Assembly: GCF_020177055.1 (NCBI RefSeq)
Contig: NZ_JAIQXT010000001.1
Coordinates: 186,001-250,000, forward strand
Source: Sphingomonas sp. R647
GTDB lineage: Bacteria > Pseudomonadota > Alphaproteobacteria > Sphingomonadales > Sphingomonadaceae
Direction of reading: 5' to 3'
DNA: 64,000 bases
Numbering within the stretch: position 1 is the stretch's first letter; every line of letters begins with the position of its first letter. The notes under the pieces are model-generated. The model searched no databases and was not told the origin of the DNA. It was given only the letters and a program-made list of their open reading frames with translations. Shown piece after piece: positions 9,046-18,152 of this stretch. The position numbers were made by a program, and so were the translations under genes.

Positions 9046-9639
9046 ATGATGCGTGCGCGCGATGCCCGGGGCAGTCCCCACAGTGTCGATCCCGGGGACT
9101 CCGGGGTGCTCCCAGCTGGGCAGGGAATTCTTGGCGATGCCGAGCGCCACGGGCTGGATCTGCTCTATCGCGCGCAGCGTCCATCGCTGCTTGCGCTGTT
9201 CATGCGCGGTCGCAAGGATGCGGGCGATGCCGAGGATCTGGCACAGGAAACGTTCCTGCGCTTTGCGCGTGCGCGAACTGCAAGCGGTCCGGTCGAGCAG
9301 CCCGGCTCCTATCTTCGGCAGATCGGTCGCAACCTGATCCGCGACCGCGCCCGCGCGCCGGCAACCCGCCTGGTGACGGTCGACAGCGAGGTTACCGATC
9401 ATGCCGTTTCGGACGCAGATGAGCTTTGCCGCCTCGAGGCGCGCGATAGCCTGCGGCGGATCGAGGCCGCGATGCTGCAGCTCAAGCCCAAAACCCGCGA
9501 GATCTTTCTCGCGCACCGTCTCGATGGCATGAGCTATGCGCAGATCGCGCAGGCGACCGGATTGAGCGTGAAGGGTGTGGAAAAGCAGATGACGAGGGCG
9601 ATCGCCCAGATCCGGCGTGCAATGGATCGCGACGCATGA
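9046..9639 (+). CDS. ECF sigma factor, FecI type
   Basis: A 197-residue RNA polymerase sigma-70-family factor. Region 2 is visible as LLYRAQRPSLLALFMRGRKD followed by AEDLAQETFLRF; region 4 as LQLKPKTREIFLAHRLDG with the helix-turn-helix MSYAQIAQATGLSVKGVEKQM. FecI-type factors are released by a FecR partner when an outer-membrane receptor binds its ligand. The start at 9046 is chosen for the GGAGA ribosome site eight bases upstream; an in-frame ATG at 8983 would add an unrelated extension. The stop overlaps the FecR start (ATGA). Here it most likely switches on the receptor and isopeptidase genes downstream. Confidence 0.88.
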   Translation: MMRARDARGSPHSVDPGDSGVLPAGQGILGDAERHGLDLLYRAQRPSLLALFMRGRKDAGDAEDLAQETFLRFARARTASGPVEQPGSYLRQIGRNLIRDRARAPATRLVTVDSEVTDHAVSDADELCRLEARDSLRRIEAAMLQLKPKTREIFLAHRLDGMSYAQIAQATGLSVKGVEKQMTRAIAQIRRAMDRDA

Positions 9640-10607
9640 GCGGCGATGTGCGCGCGGCTGCGGCGGCCTGGTGGAGCGCGATGCGCGGCCCGGACGCCTC
9701 GGCGCGCCGCGCCGCGTTCGAAGCCTGGCTGGACGCCGATGCAGCGCACCGCCGCGAATATGCGCGCGTCGAACAGGCGTGGGAGGCCGCGGCGGCGCTT
9801 GGCGCGAGCGATCTCGGGCGCGCGCGCACGCTGAGGCGCCACCGGCCGCGCTGGATGCCGCAGGCGCCTGCGGTCGGGCTGGCTGCGACGGCGTGCGCGC
9901 TGCTTCTCGCCTTGTTCCTCTTGTGGCCGCAGGGCGCGCTGCAGCAAACAGGGACGGCGCAGCTGCTCACGCTGCGCTCGGCGGTGGGGGAGGTCCGCAC
10001 GCATCGCCTGCCCGATGGCTCGAGGATCACGCTCGACACCGACAGCGCGGTCGCGGTGCGCTTCGATGCGACCACGCGCCGCGTCGAACTGCTCAAGGGA
10101 CGGGCACGGTTCGAGGTGCGGCCCGATCCTGCGCGGAACTTCGTCGCTCAGGCGGCGGGCGTTGCGATCGGGGCCCGCGATGCGCAGTTCGATGCGCAGA
10201 TCCGTGCCGACGGGCTGTGCCTCACGAGCCTGCGCGGCGGCCTTGATGTGCGGCCCGTGGCCGGCGGCCCGGGGGGCGCGGCGTTCCAGCTGGCGTCGCA
10301 GCAGAGGGTGCTGGTCGGCCCGTCGGGCCAGCCGCGTGCCGCGCCGGTACCGGCCGGGAAGGGGAGCGCGCAATGGGTCGCGGGGATGCTGGTGTTCGAG
10401 CGCGCGCCGCTCGCGCAGGTGCTGGCGCAGACCAATCGCTATTCGCAGCGGCAGATCCTGCTCGATCAGCCCGCGCTCGGCGCGCTCGGGGTGACCGGAT
10501 CCTTCCGGCCGCTGCCGGTCGAGGGGCTTGCCCGCGCGCTCGCCGCCGCGTTCGACCTCGAGGTGCGGCAAGGAGAGGACGGTAACCTCATTCTCGCGCG
10601 TCCCTGA
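9636..10607 (+). CDS. FecR-family anti-sigma factor
   Basis: A 323-residue inner-membrane regulator. The N-terminal cytoplasmic part (about 1-70, AWWSAMRGPDASARRAAFEAWL, then AHRREYARVEQAWEAA) is the FecR_N/DUF4880 domain that holds the sigma factor. One membrane segment follows near residues 85-105 (AVGLAATACALLLALFLLW). The periplasmic FecR domain (about 115-215, TLRSAVGEVRTHRLPDGSRI) and an STN-like C-terminal part (VTGSFRPLPVEGLARALAAA) would touch the TonB receptor's signalling domain. It overlaps the sigma gene by four bases and precedes the receptor by 79 bases, a standard cell-surface signalling trio. Confidence 0.9.
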   Translation: MSGDVRAAAAAWWSAMRGPDASARRAAFEAWLDADAAHRREYARVEQAWEAAAALGASDLGRARTLRRHRPRWMPQAPAVGLAATACALLLALFLLWPQGALQQTGTAQLLTLRSAVGEVRTHRLPDGSRITLDTDSAVAVRFDATTRRVELLKGRARFEVRPDPARNFVAQAAGVAIGARDAQFDAQIRADGLCLTSLRGGLDVRPVAGGPGGAAFQLASQQRVLVGPSGQPRAAPVPAGKGSAQWVAGMLVFERAPLAQVLAQTNRYSQRQILLDQPALGALGVTGSFRPLPVEGLARALAAAFDLEVRQGEDGNLILARP

Positions 10608-10686
10608 ATTTTTTTCGGGGGGTGTTTTGCTCCTCGCTCGTCCTTCCCTCCCAACCGCGCCCGACGCGGCAATCCGGGAGGACGAC

Positions 10687-13599
10687 ATGAAGACACTCAA
10701 GTTCGCGCTGGTCTGCGCATCGACCATGCTCATTGCGCCAGACGCGCTGGCTCGGCAGGCGGACGCGCAGACCTATGATATCGCCGAGACCGATCTTGGC
10801 CGGGCGCTCAACCAGGTCGCGGCCCGGTCGGGACGGCAGATCCTTGTCGCGGACGATCTTGTCCAGGGTCTCCGGGCGCGCCGCCTCAAGGGGCGCTATG
10901 CCCCCGAGGCTGCGCTCGCCGCGCTGCTCGCGGGCACCGGGCTGCGCGCAGTGGTGGTCGGCGATACGCTGGTGATCCGGCGCGCCGACGCGCCGGACCA
11001 GGATATGGCGGGCGAGGAAGTCCTTGTGACGGGCACGCGTATCCGTGGCCATGGTCCGGTGGGTTCGGCAGTGGTGACGATCGATCGTGCGGCCATCGAT
11101 CAGGCGGGCTTTTCGACCACCCAGCAGATCGTTCAGTCGATCCCGCAGAATTTCGCAGGCGGCGCCAACGAGAATACCGCCGGGCTGCTGACCGCGGCGG
11201 GGAACGGCAATGCCGGGCGCGGATCGAGCGTCAATCTGCGCGGTCTTGGCCCGACCTCGACCCTGCTCCTCGTCAATGGCGATCGCCCCCCGCTCGGCGG
11301 CTTTGGCGGGACCTTTGCCGATCTGTCGGTCATCCCCGCCTCGGTCATCGAGCGCGTCGAGATTGTCGCCGATGGCTCCTCGGCAATCTATGGATCCGAC
11401 GCGGTCGCGGGGGTGGTCAATGTGATCACGCGCCGCGATTTCGATGGCGCCGAAAGCAACTTCCGCATCGGCACCGCCGATGGCGACGCGCAGGAATATC
11501 AGCTGAGCCAGCTGCTCGGCACACGCTGGGCAAGCGGGCATGCGGTGGTTGCCTATGAATTCTACCAGCGCGACGCGCTCGCCGCGGCCGACCGCGCTTA
11601 TGCGACCGACGATCTGCGCCGCTTTGGCGGACCCGACCGGCGCGGTCCTTATGCGGTCCCGGGTACGATCCATGCCGGCGGGACGAGCTTTGCCATTCCA
11701 GCCGGTCAGAACGGCGTCGGTCTCACCGCCGCGCAACTGACCGCGGGCACGGTCAATCTCGGGGACCGCTGGCTTGGCGCCGATCTGTTGCCCCAGCAAC
11801 GCCGCCATTCGGTGTTCGCAGCGATCAGCCAGAATGTGGGAGACACGCTCCGCATCTATGCCAATGGCCTCGCGACCTGGCGCAGCTTCACAAGCGCGGT
11901 GCAGCCGAGCGGGGACACGCGGCGGACGGTGCCGGTGACCAATCCCTTCTACGTCGATCCGATCGGCACCAACCAGCCGATCGGGGTCAATTACAGTTTC
12001 GTGCGCGACCTTGGACCCGAGCGCGACGCGGGCCAGGTCAATGCCTATGGGCTGACCGGCGGTGCCGAAGCGCGGCTCGGGCCATGGCGGGTCGATGCCC
12101 ATGCCACCTGGGGGCGGCAGGACGAGCGCTACGCCATCTTGAACCGGGTGAACTCGGCCAGGCTCGCGCTGGCGCTCGCCGATCCTGATCCCGCGACCGC
12201 CTATAATCTGCTCGGCGATGGCGCCACCACCAATCGCGCGACGATCGAGTCGGTGCGCGGCTATTCGAGGCGCAGCTTCTATGGCATGTCCTGGTCGGCG
12301 ACCTTGCGCGCCGATGGCCCGCTGTTCACGCTTCCGGCAGGCGCGGTGCGGCTCGCAGTGGGTGCCGAGTATCGCCGCGACCGCAATCGCGATGGCGAGA
12401 CCATCTCCTATACCGCGACGCTCGATCCGCGCGTGACCGCGCCAACCCCGCTGCCCGATGCGCGGATCGTCAAGGCGGCCTATGCCGAGCTGCTGATCCC
12501 GATCTTCGGGGAGGGAGCGCGCCTGCCAGGCTTCCGGCGGCTCGACCTGTCCGCGGCAATTCGCACCGAAGACTATTCGGATTTCGGAAGCACGCGAAAC
12601 CCAAAGATCGGCCTCGTCTGGGAAAGCCTGCCTGGCGTGCGCATCCGCAGCAGCTACGGGACCTCGTTCCGCGCGCCGCTGTTCAGCGAGATGCGCCAGG
12701 ACCCGAGCTCGATCGGCTATTTCGCATTTCCCGTCGCCGATCCCCAGTCGCCGACCGGCACGTCGAACCTGCTCGTCATCCGCGGCAATGATCCCAATCT
12801 GCGGCCCGAGCGCGCGACGAGCTGGACGCTCGGCGTTGATCTCACGCCACGCTTCGTGTCGGGTTTCCGGTTCAGCGCGACCTATTTCGATGTCGATTAT
12901 CGCGACCGCATCGCCAGCCCCGCGCCCAATCTCGCCAATTTCCTGGTCAACCGGAACATCTATGACCCGATCCTGACGCCCAATCCGACCCCGGCGCGGA
13001 TCGCGGAAGTCTATGCCTCGCCTTATTATCTCGACCTGTTCGGCATCCCGCAGACCGCCACCTTTGTCGCCGAGGCCGATGCGCGGCTGCAGAATCTGTC
13101 GGTGGTGAGGCAGTCCGGGCTCGACCTCGATATCGGCTATGCGTTCGGGATCGCCGGCGGGCAGGCCGAGATCGGGGCGGTTGCGACCCATATCTTCCAT
13201 ATCCGCCAGGCGCTCACCGCAACTGCAGCCGCGATCGATGTGGTCGACACGATCGGCAACCCGGTCGATCTGCGCGTCCGCGGTCGCGCCTCCTTCGAAA
13301 AATCAGGCTTTGGCGCGGCGCTGTTCGTCAATCATGTCGATGGCTATTGGAACCGCACGACCGCCGTGCCGCAGCGCGTCGCCTCCTGGACGACGTTCGA
13401 TCTCAATCTGAGCTATCGGTTCAGCGAGACCAGCGGCGCGCTGGCGGGTGTGCGTGTCGCGCTCAACGCCAGCAACCTGTTCGATCGCGACCCGCCCTAT
13501 GTGACCTATACGGTTGGAAGCTACACCAGCGGGTTCGACGCTGAAAATGCCAGCCCGCTGGGCCGCATGATCGCGCTCCAGGTCACCAGGACATGGTGA
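10687..13599 (+). CDS. TonB-dependent receptor with N-terminal signalling (STN) domain, probable lasso peptide importer
   Basis: A 970-residue outer-membrane receptor. After a signal peptide (LVCASTMLIAPDALA) comes an STN domain at about residues 30-95 (YDIAETDLGRALNQVAARSG), then a TonB box-like VLVTGTRI, a plug domain (VNLRGLGPTSTLLLVNGDRP, ERVEIVADGSSAIYGSDAVAGVVN) and a beta-barrel ending in aromatic VTRTW. The STN domain shows it signals through the FecR protein encoded just upstream. The start at 10687 sits behind GGGAGG. In astexin-type loci the equivalent receptor is thought to import the lasso peptide for cleavage by the isopeptidase. The isopeptidase gene overlaps this one by seven bases here, which supports that role. 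Confidence 0.9.
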   Translation: MKTLKFALVCASTMLIAPDALARQADAQTYDIAETDLGRALNQVAARSGRQILVADDLVQGLRARRLKGRYAPEAALAALLAGTGLRAVVVGDTLVIRRADAPDQDMAGEEVLVTGTRIRGHGPVGSAVVTIDRAAIDQAGFSTTQQIVQSIPQNFAGGANENTAGLLTAAGNGNAGRGSSVNLRGLGPTSTLLLVNGDRPPLGGFGGTFADLSVIPASVIERVEIVADGSSAIYGSDAVAGVVNVITRRDFDGAESNFRIGTADGDAQEYQLSQLLGTRWASGHAVVAYEFYQRDALAAADRAYATDDLRRFGGPDRRGPYAVPGTIHAGGTSFAIPAGQNGVGLTAAQLTAGTVNLGDRWLGADLLPQQRRHSVFAAISQNVGDTLRIYANGLATWRSFTSAVQPSGDTRRTVPVTNPFYVDPIGTNQPIGVNYSFVRDLGPERDAGQVNAYGLTGGAEARLGPWRVDAHATWGRQDERYAILNRVNSARLALALADPDPATAYNLLGDGATTNRATIESVRGYSRRSFYGMSWSATLRADGPLFTLPAGAVRLAVGAEYRRDRNRDGETISYTATLDPRVTAPTPLPDARIVKAAYAELLIPIFGEGARLPGFRRLDLSAAIRTEDYSDFGSTRNPKIGLVWESLPGVRIRSSYGTSFRAPLFSEMRQDPSSIGYFAFPVADPQSPTGTSNLLVIRGNDPNLRPERATSWTLGVDLTPRFVSGFRFSATYFDVDYRDRIASPAPNLANFLVNRNIYDPILTPNPTPARIAEVYASPYYLDLFGIPQTATFVAEADARLQNLSVVRQSGLDLDIGYAFGIAGGQAEIGAVATHIFHIRQALTATAAAIDVVDTIGNPVDLRVRGRASFEKSGFGAALFVNHVDGYWNRTTAVPQRVASWTTFDLNLSYRFSETSGALAGVRVALNASNLFDRDPPYVTYTVGSYTSGFDAENASPLGRMIALQVTRTW

Positions 13600-15701
13600 C
13601 CCGCCTGGGCCTTGCCGTGCTGGTTCTGCTGCTCATCGGCCCGGTCGCGTCTGCCCAAGCGGCGCCGGCCGGATGCCGGGAGCGCCTGTTGCCGCCCATC
13701 CCCGGGGCGGCAACAGGCCAGCGGCCGATTACCGGGCGCGACCTGATCGAACTGCGCGACTTCGGGCGGCTCGACACTGGCGCCGCGGGAGCGCCGGTTT
13801 TCTCGATCTCGCCCGATGGGCGCTTTGCGGCGATCGCGCTGCGGCGCGCCGAGGTTCGCACCAACCTTTATTGTTTCGGGATCGCCCTGGTGCGGCTGGA
13901 CGGGTCGGCTCCGGTCAGGCTGGTCGATGTTGGCGGCGCCTTCATTCCCTCGCTCAACGACATCCGCGGCGTGCCCGCGATTCCCAACGGGACGCCGGTC
14001 GCGCTCGCGCCGCTCTGGTCGCACGATGGTCGCGCGCTCTTCTACCTGCGGCGCGACCATGGGCTCACCCGGCTGTGGCGGGCCACGCCCGACGGCACAG
14101 CGGGGCGGGCGGTCACCGCGCTGTCCACCGACATCCTCTCGGTCGAGCAGGCGGGCGATGGCCGGACCCTGTTGCTGGCCACGCGCCCCAGTCTTGCGGC
14201 CGCGCGCGAAGCGATCGATCGTGAGGGGCGAAACGGCTTTCATTTCGATGCGCGCTTCTGGACCGTGTCCGAGGCAAGGCCGCGCCCGGCACTGCCGCTT
14301 CCGCTCACATTCAGTGCGTTCGACCCGGACCGCATGACAGTGCGGACGCTGTCGCCGGCGCAGGCCGAGGCGCTGCGGTCACGCGGGGCGCAGGACCGGC
14401 CGCGCGGCGCGGTGCTGTTCGCTTCGGGCGGGCAGGGCAGGGCATGGACCGTGCCCGATGACCCGCGCCGGTTCCTGTCACCCGCGCGGCTTCATGTCGA
14501 GGTCGGCGGGCGCGCGCTTGGCTGCCCCGATGCCCTTTGCGGGCGCGGCATCGGCGGCATCTGGTGGGTCGGCGACATGCTGATCATCCTGCGCGGTGGT
14601 GGCCCTGAAGATCAGGGACGGCTCAGCCTGTACAGCTGGCGGGTCGGCACCGAGCGAGCGCCGCAGCTGCGCTTCTCGAGCGATGCCGCGCTGCTTGGGT
14701 GCGCGCTGCAGGGTGCCGCCCTGCTCTGCGCGCGCGAGACCGCGACCGAGCCGCGTCATCTCGCCCGGATCGCGCTTGCCGACGGCCAGGTGACCAGGAT
14801 CTTCGACCCCAACCCCGAATTCGCACAGGTGGCGCTGGGATCGGTGGCACGGCTCGCCTGGACCGATGGTCGGGGGGCGCGGACCTATGGCGATCTGGTG
14901 CTGCCGCGGTTCCATCGGTCCGGCGAACGGCGCCCGCTGATTGTCGTCCAGTATCAAAGCAGGGGGTTCCTGCGCGGCGGGACGGGCGATGAATATCCGA
15001 TCCATCTTCTGGCCGAGCAGGGCTTTGCGGTGCTGAGCTTCCAGCAGCCCGCCCGGCTTGCGGCGACCGATGCCGCACCCGACCTCAACAGCCTGCAGAG
15101 GATCAACATTGCAGAATGGGCAGGGCGCCGCGCGATTCTCGCGGCGTTGCATGCCGGGATCGATGCCGCGATCGCGCGCGGCGCGGTCGATCCCGCCCGG
15201 ATCGGCCTGACCGGCATGAGCGACGGGGCCACCACGACCCAGTTCGCGCTCAACACCTCGCAGCGGTTCAGGGCGGCGGCGATCAGCTCGTGCTGCGACG
15301 AACCATCGGGGCTGTTCGCAATCGGACCTGCCTATCGCGACGCGCTGCTGGCCTGGGGCTATCCCCGCCAGTCGAGCGACGATGGTGAGTTCTGGAAACC
15401 CATGTCGCTCAGCCGCAATGCACCTGCAATGAGTACGCCGTTGCTGATCCAGGTGCCCGATGCCGAATATCGCGGCGCGCTCGAGGCGGTATCGGCGCTC
15501 GAGCAGCATGGCGCACCGGTCGAGATGTACGTGTTTCCCGACGAACATCATGTGAAGGCGCAGCCGGCGCATCGCAGCGCGATCTACCAGCGTGCGATCG
15601 ACTGGTTCGGCTTCTGGCTGATGGACCGGCGCCCGGCGCGCGGCACCCGCGACGCCGAGGTCGCGCGCTGGGAGCAGATGAAGGCCGCCGCCCGGCCGTG
15701 A
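13593..15701 (+). CDS. lasso peptide isopeptidase (S9 prolyl-oligopeptidase family, AtxE type)
   Basis: A 702-residue secreted serine hydrolase with a signal peptide (residues 1-23, LGLAVLVLLLIGPVASAQA). The first two thirds are WD/beta-propeller-like with repeats such as PVFSISPDGRFAAIA; the C-terminal alpha/beta-hydrolase domain holds the nucleophile in GMSDG (about residue 548), an Asp in QVPDAEYRG and the catalytic His in DEHHVKAQPAHR. AtxE-type enzymes open the macrolactam of the cognate lasso peptide. Translational overlap with a signalling TonB receptor and a lasso biosynthetic cassette next door make this the isopeptidase rather than a general dipeptidyl peptidase. It ends directly against the convergent cyclase gene, with no base between the stops. 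Confidence 0.88.
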   Translation: MVTRLGLAVLVLLLIGPVASAQAAPAGCRERLLPPIPGAATGQRPITGRDLIELRDFGRLDTGAAGAPVFSISPDGRFAAIALRRAEVRTNLYCFGIALVRLDGSAPVRLVDVGGAFIPSLNDIRGVPAIPNGTPVALAPLWSHDGRALFYLRRDHGLTRLWRATPDGTAGRAVTALSTDILSVEQAGDGRTLLLATRPSLAAAREAIDREGRNGFHFDARFWTVSEARPRPALPLPLTFSAFDPDRMTVRTLSPAQAEALRSRGAQDRPRGAVLFASGGQGRAWTVPDDPRRFLSPARLHVEVGGRALGCPDALCGRGIGGIWWVGDMLIILRGGGPEDQGRLSLYSWRVGTERAPQLRFSSDAALLGCALQGAALLCARETATEPRHLARIALADGQVTRIFDPNPEFAQVALGSVARLAWTDGRGARTYGDLVLPRFHRSGERRPLIVVQYQSRGFLRGGTGDEYPIHLLAEQGFAVLSFQQPARLAATDAAPDLNSLQRINIAEWAGRRAILAALHAGIDAAIARGAVDPARIGLTGMSDGATTTQFALNTSQRFRAAAISSCCDEPSGLFAIGPAYRDALLAWGYPRQSSDDGEFWKPMSLSRNAPAMSTPLLIQVPDAEYRGALEAVSALEQHGAPVEMYVFPDEHHVKAQPAHRSAIYQRAIDWFGFWLMDRRPARGTRDAEVARWEQMKAAARP

Positions 15702-17444
15702 TCAGCACTGCCATGCCCTGGCCCAGGCTTCGACGTCCGCCAGCGCCAGAAGGTCCGCCACCGCCTCACCATCGGGCATGGCCTGGGCGAGCGCGTCCGC
15801 GATGCGCGAGGCATCGGCGATGCCCTCCCGGACAAGCAGTCCGTCGAGCAACATGCCGCGCAGCGCAGCACTGTTGGACCGGATCACGCGCGCACCAAGG
15901 CTGTCAAAGGCCGCCTTGGTGCGCCGCTCGATCACCGCGCGCGGTAGCAGGTCGCGAAACGCCTCGCGGGCGATCGCCCGGTTCTCGCCGCGATCGAACC
16001 AGAGCCAGGTCGGTATGCGCAGACAGGTCTCGACGACGGGCTGCGCGAGCAGCGGCGAGCAGATCGGGCCAATCGCCTGACGTCCAAAGCCCTCCATATG
16101 GTTGAGAGTGCTGAGCAGCGCCCAGACATGCCGGCGTTTGCCGGGCAGGCTCGCGGGAACCGCTTCAAGCCATGGGTTGCCGACCGGCCAGGGCAGATCG
16201 GCAAGCGCGGCCCTGGCGAGGAACCGGTTGGTGCGGGGCTTTGGCAGCAGGCGGTCGCGTTCGAACCGTCGCCCGAATGCCGAGCGTGCGGCCTCCCAGA
16301 AGGTAATGTCCGCGATCTCTGCGACATCCATGGTCGTGTGCGCCGCATGCCTGCCAAGGCCATGCCGTCTGATCACATCCACGATCGGGAGCGCTGACTG
16401 GAGATGGCAGAAGACATTGTCGCCACCACCGCCACTGAAGAACATGTCGGCGCCGATCGCGCCGGCAAGGCGCTGCAGCGGCCGGTCGAGCGCCTGCGCG
16501 AAGGATCGTGCGCACGGCCAGGGCAGGGCTGCTGAATCCGACCGGGATATATCGACTGCGGCGACCGCGAGGTCGAGCTCTTCGAGCTCGAGGCCATGAT
16601 GGGTGGCGACCGCGCGCGCATAGCTGCGTTCGTCCGAGTCGCCAGGAAGCGGGACAAAGGTCGCGCAGGTCGGAGCGGCGCCGGCCTGGGCGAGGCTCGC
16701 GGTGACAATCGAGGAATCGAGCCCGCCGGAGAGCTCGACAATCGGTCGCGCGCAGGTGCGGCCCCAGGAACGCGTCGCCTGCAGCACGGCTTCGCGCACC
16801 GCCCGCGCCGCCTCGGCGCGGTCGACAAGCTCAAGCTCTGGACGGGTGAAGCACCAGGGCGACCAGATCTGCCGCGTCGCGGACGCGCCCTGACCAAGGC
16901 GCAGTGCCGTGCCCGGCGGCACTTCGCTGATCCCGCGCAGCGCGGTCCGCGCCGGGCGCAGATCGCGAAAGGCGAGCGCCTGGGTGAGGATGGTGAAGTC
17001 GATCGTCGGCGATACAAGGCCCATCGACACAAGTGCGGCCGGGGTCGAGGTGAGGATCTCGATGCCGTCGGCCTGCGCTGCATAAGCGGGCACCATTGCC
17101 GAGGGATCGCGCACGACCTCGACCGCATCGTCGCACGCGCGCAGCGCAAGATAGCCGCCCCAGAAGCGGGTGACGAACCGCTCGGCCGGCGCGTGCAGTT
17201 CGGGGTCGTGGCCAGACACGTCGAAGCTGGCGCTTCGTCGGTCGAACAGCCTGCCCCAGATGATCGCATTGCCGCCATTCGGGATGAGATGGGGGCTCGA
17301 CGGGCGGCCGAGGAAAACCAGGCGGGGTGTGTCGACCAGGACCGCGAGGCCCTGGCGGGACAGGTCTTCAAACGCTGCCGACAGCTGCGGGGCAAATGGC
17401 CTGCCGGGATCGCGGATGAACGCGAAATAGGGATCGATGATCAT
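15702..17444 (-). CDS. lasso peptide cyclase (asparagine-synthetase-like macrolactam synthetase, C protein)
   Basis: A 580-residue ATP-dependent enzyme that adenylates the side chain of the ring-forming Asp of the precursor and closes the macrolactam with the N-terminal Gly. The asparagine synthetase domain carries the PP-loop SGGLDSS at about residue 239 and the region FSGGGGDNVF. The N-terminal half resembles the amidotransferase fold but begins MIIDPYF and lacks a Cys at position 2, as usual for lasso C proteins. Its ATG overlaps the stop of the B protein by one base (TGATG). It is the last gene of the minus-strand lasso operon, after precursor and B protein. Confidence 0.9.
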   Translation of the reverse strand: MIIDPYFAFIRDPGRPFAPQLSAAFEDLSRQGLAVLVDTPRLVFLGRPSSPHLIPNGGNAIIWGRLFDRRSASFDVSGHDPELHAPAERFVTRFWGGYLALRACDDAVEVVRDPSAMVPAYAAQADGIEILTSTPAALVSMGLVSPTIDFTILTQALAFRDLRPARTALRGISEVPPGTALRLGQGASATRQIWSPWCFTRPELELVDRAEAARAVREAVLQATRSWGRTCARPIVELSGGLDSSIVTASLAQAGAAPTCATFVPLPGDSDERSYARAVATHHGLELEELDLAVAAVDISRSDSAALPWPCARSFAQALDRPLQRLAGAIGADMFFSGGGGDNVFCHLQSALPIVDVIRRHGLGRHAAHTTMDVAEIADITFWEAARSAFGRRFERDRLLPKPRTNRFLARAALADLPWPVGNPWLEAVPASLPGKRRHVWALLSTLNHMEGFGRQAIGPICSPLLAQPVVETCLRIPTWLWFDRGENRAIAREAFRDLLPRAVIERRTKAAFDSLGARVIRSNSAALRGMLLDGLLVREGIADASRIADALAQAMPDGEAVADLLALADVEAWARAWQC

Positions 17445-18097
17445 CAGACCACCAGGATCGGCGCATAGCGCCGGACATGGTCAGGATGATCGTTGAGCAG
17501 CAGGCCGTCTGTCTGCAGCCAGCAATGCGCAAGAAACGGCTCGGCGGTGACTCCAACGACAATCTTGCGGGGAGGGGCGGTGTCGCCAAGCCAGCGATCG
17601 AGCGCGAGCGAGTCGAGCAGGCAGTTCTTCGCGATCGGCACCAGCCGTCGTGCGCGGTGATAGGCCGCAAGCATCGCCGGAGCGAGGGCCGGGCCGGCCG
17701 GGAGTGCTGACCGCTGTGCGCGATGCGCACCGAGCAGGGTTTCGAGCCGACGGGTCCGCAGCGCCAGCCAGGTGCCAATTACCTCGCCTGCCAGACGCGC
17801 GGCGCCGAGGCGGGGCAGGGCGTGCGCCAACTCCTGATGGGGAACCGCATTGGGGATGGAGACCGGCGCGGCGCGCGCGCTGAGCTGCCTGAGATCGGAT
17901 CGCTCAACCAGCCTGCTGCGAACCAGGAACGCGGCGATTATGGCAGGTGCTGCCCCGCCGCCCTGAGCGAACCAGTCGCGCACGTGCGGGGCAAGACGCG
18001 CGGAGACCCGGAAATAGCGGTCGGCGCGAAGATCGAGCAGGATGACGGCCTCGCCGGCAAGGCAGGCGGTCAGATGGGGGAGGAGCGTCCAGATCAC
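17444..18097 (-). CDS. lasso peptide B protein, fused leader-binding (RRE) and transglutaminase-like leader protease
   Basis: A 217-residue maturation protease. The N-terminal 80 residues form a PqqD-like RiPP recognition element (VILLDLRADRYFRVSARLAPHVRDW) that binds the leader. The C-terminal B2 domain holds the cysteine protease triad: Cys in VPIAKNCLLDSLALDRWLG, His in PFLAHCWLQTDG and an Asp shortly after. The fused B1-B2 form is characteristic of proteobacterial lasso clusters. I chose the second of two adjacent GTG codons (18097) because the GAGGA ribosome site is then about six bases away; 18100 is possible. An ATG-started reading extending to 18196 would run into the precursor gene and is rejected. 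Confidence 0.88.
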   Translation of the reverse strand: MIWTLLPHLTACLAGEAVILLDLRADRYFRVSARLAPHVRDWFAQGGGAAPAIIAAFLVRSRLVERSDLRQLSARAAPVSIPNAVPHQELAHALPRLGAARLAGEVIGTWLALRTRRLETLLGAHRAQRSALPAGPALAPAMLAAYHRARRLVPIAKNCLLDSLALDRWLGDTAPPRKIVVGVTAEPFLAHCWLQTDGLLLNDHPDHVRRYAPILVV

Positions 18098-18118
18098 CAC
18101 AGGTCCTCGTGGCACCTT

Positions 18119-18144
18119 GTCGGCGCGGCCGGAGCCGCGCCGAC
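18119..18144 (-). promoter_or_regulatory. strong hairpin between lasso precursor and B gene
   Basis: A perfect 10-bp inverted repeat (GTCGGCGCGG/CCGCGCCGAC), extendable by one C-G pair to leave a four-base loop, lies between the precursor stop (18153) and the B start (18097). Such a hairpin could stabilise the short precursor transcript or partly terminate it, giving more precursor than enzyme. Role inferred, structure seen. Confidence 0.6.
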
Positions 18145-18152
18145 GCCGGCGC

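Noticed and set aside
10588-13200. Minus-strand reading frame of 870 codons
   Set aside because: Antisense to the TonB receptor; no domain features, while the plus frame has STN, plug and barrel motifs.
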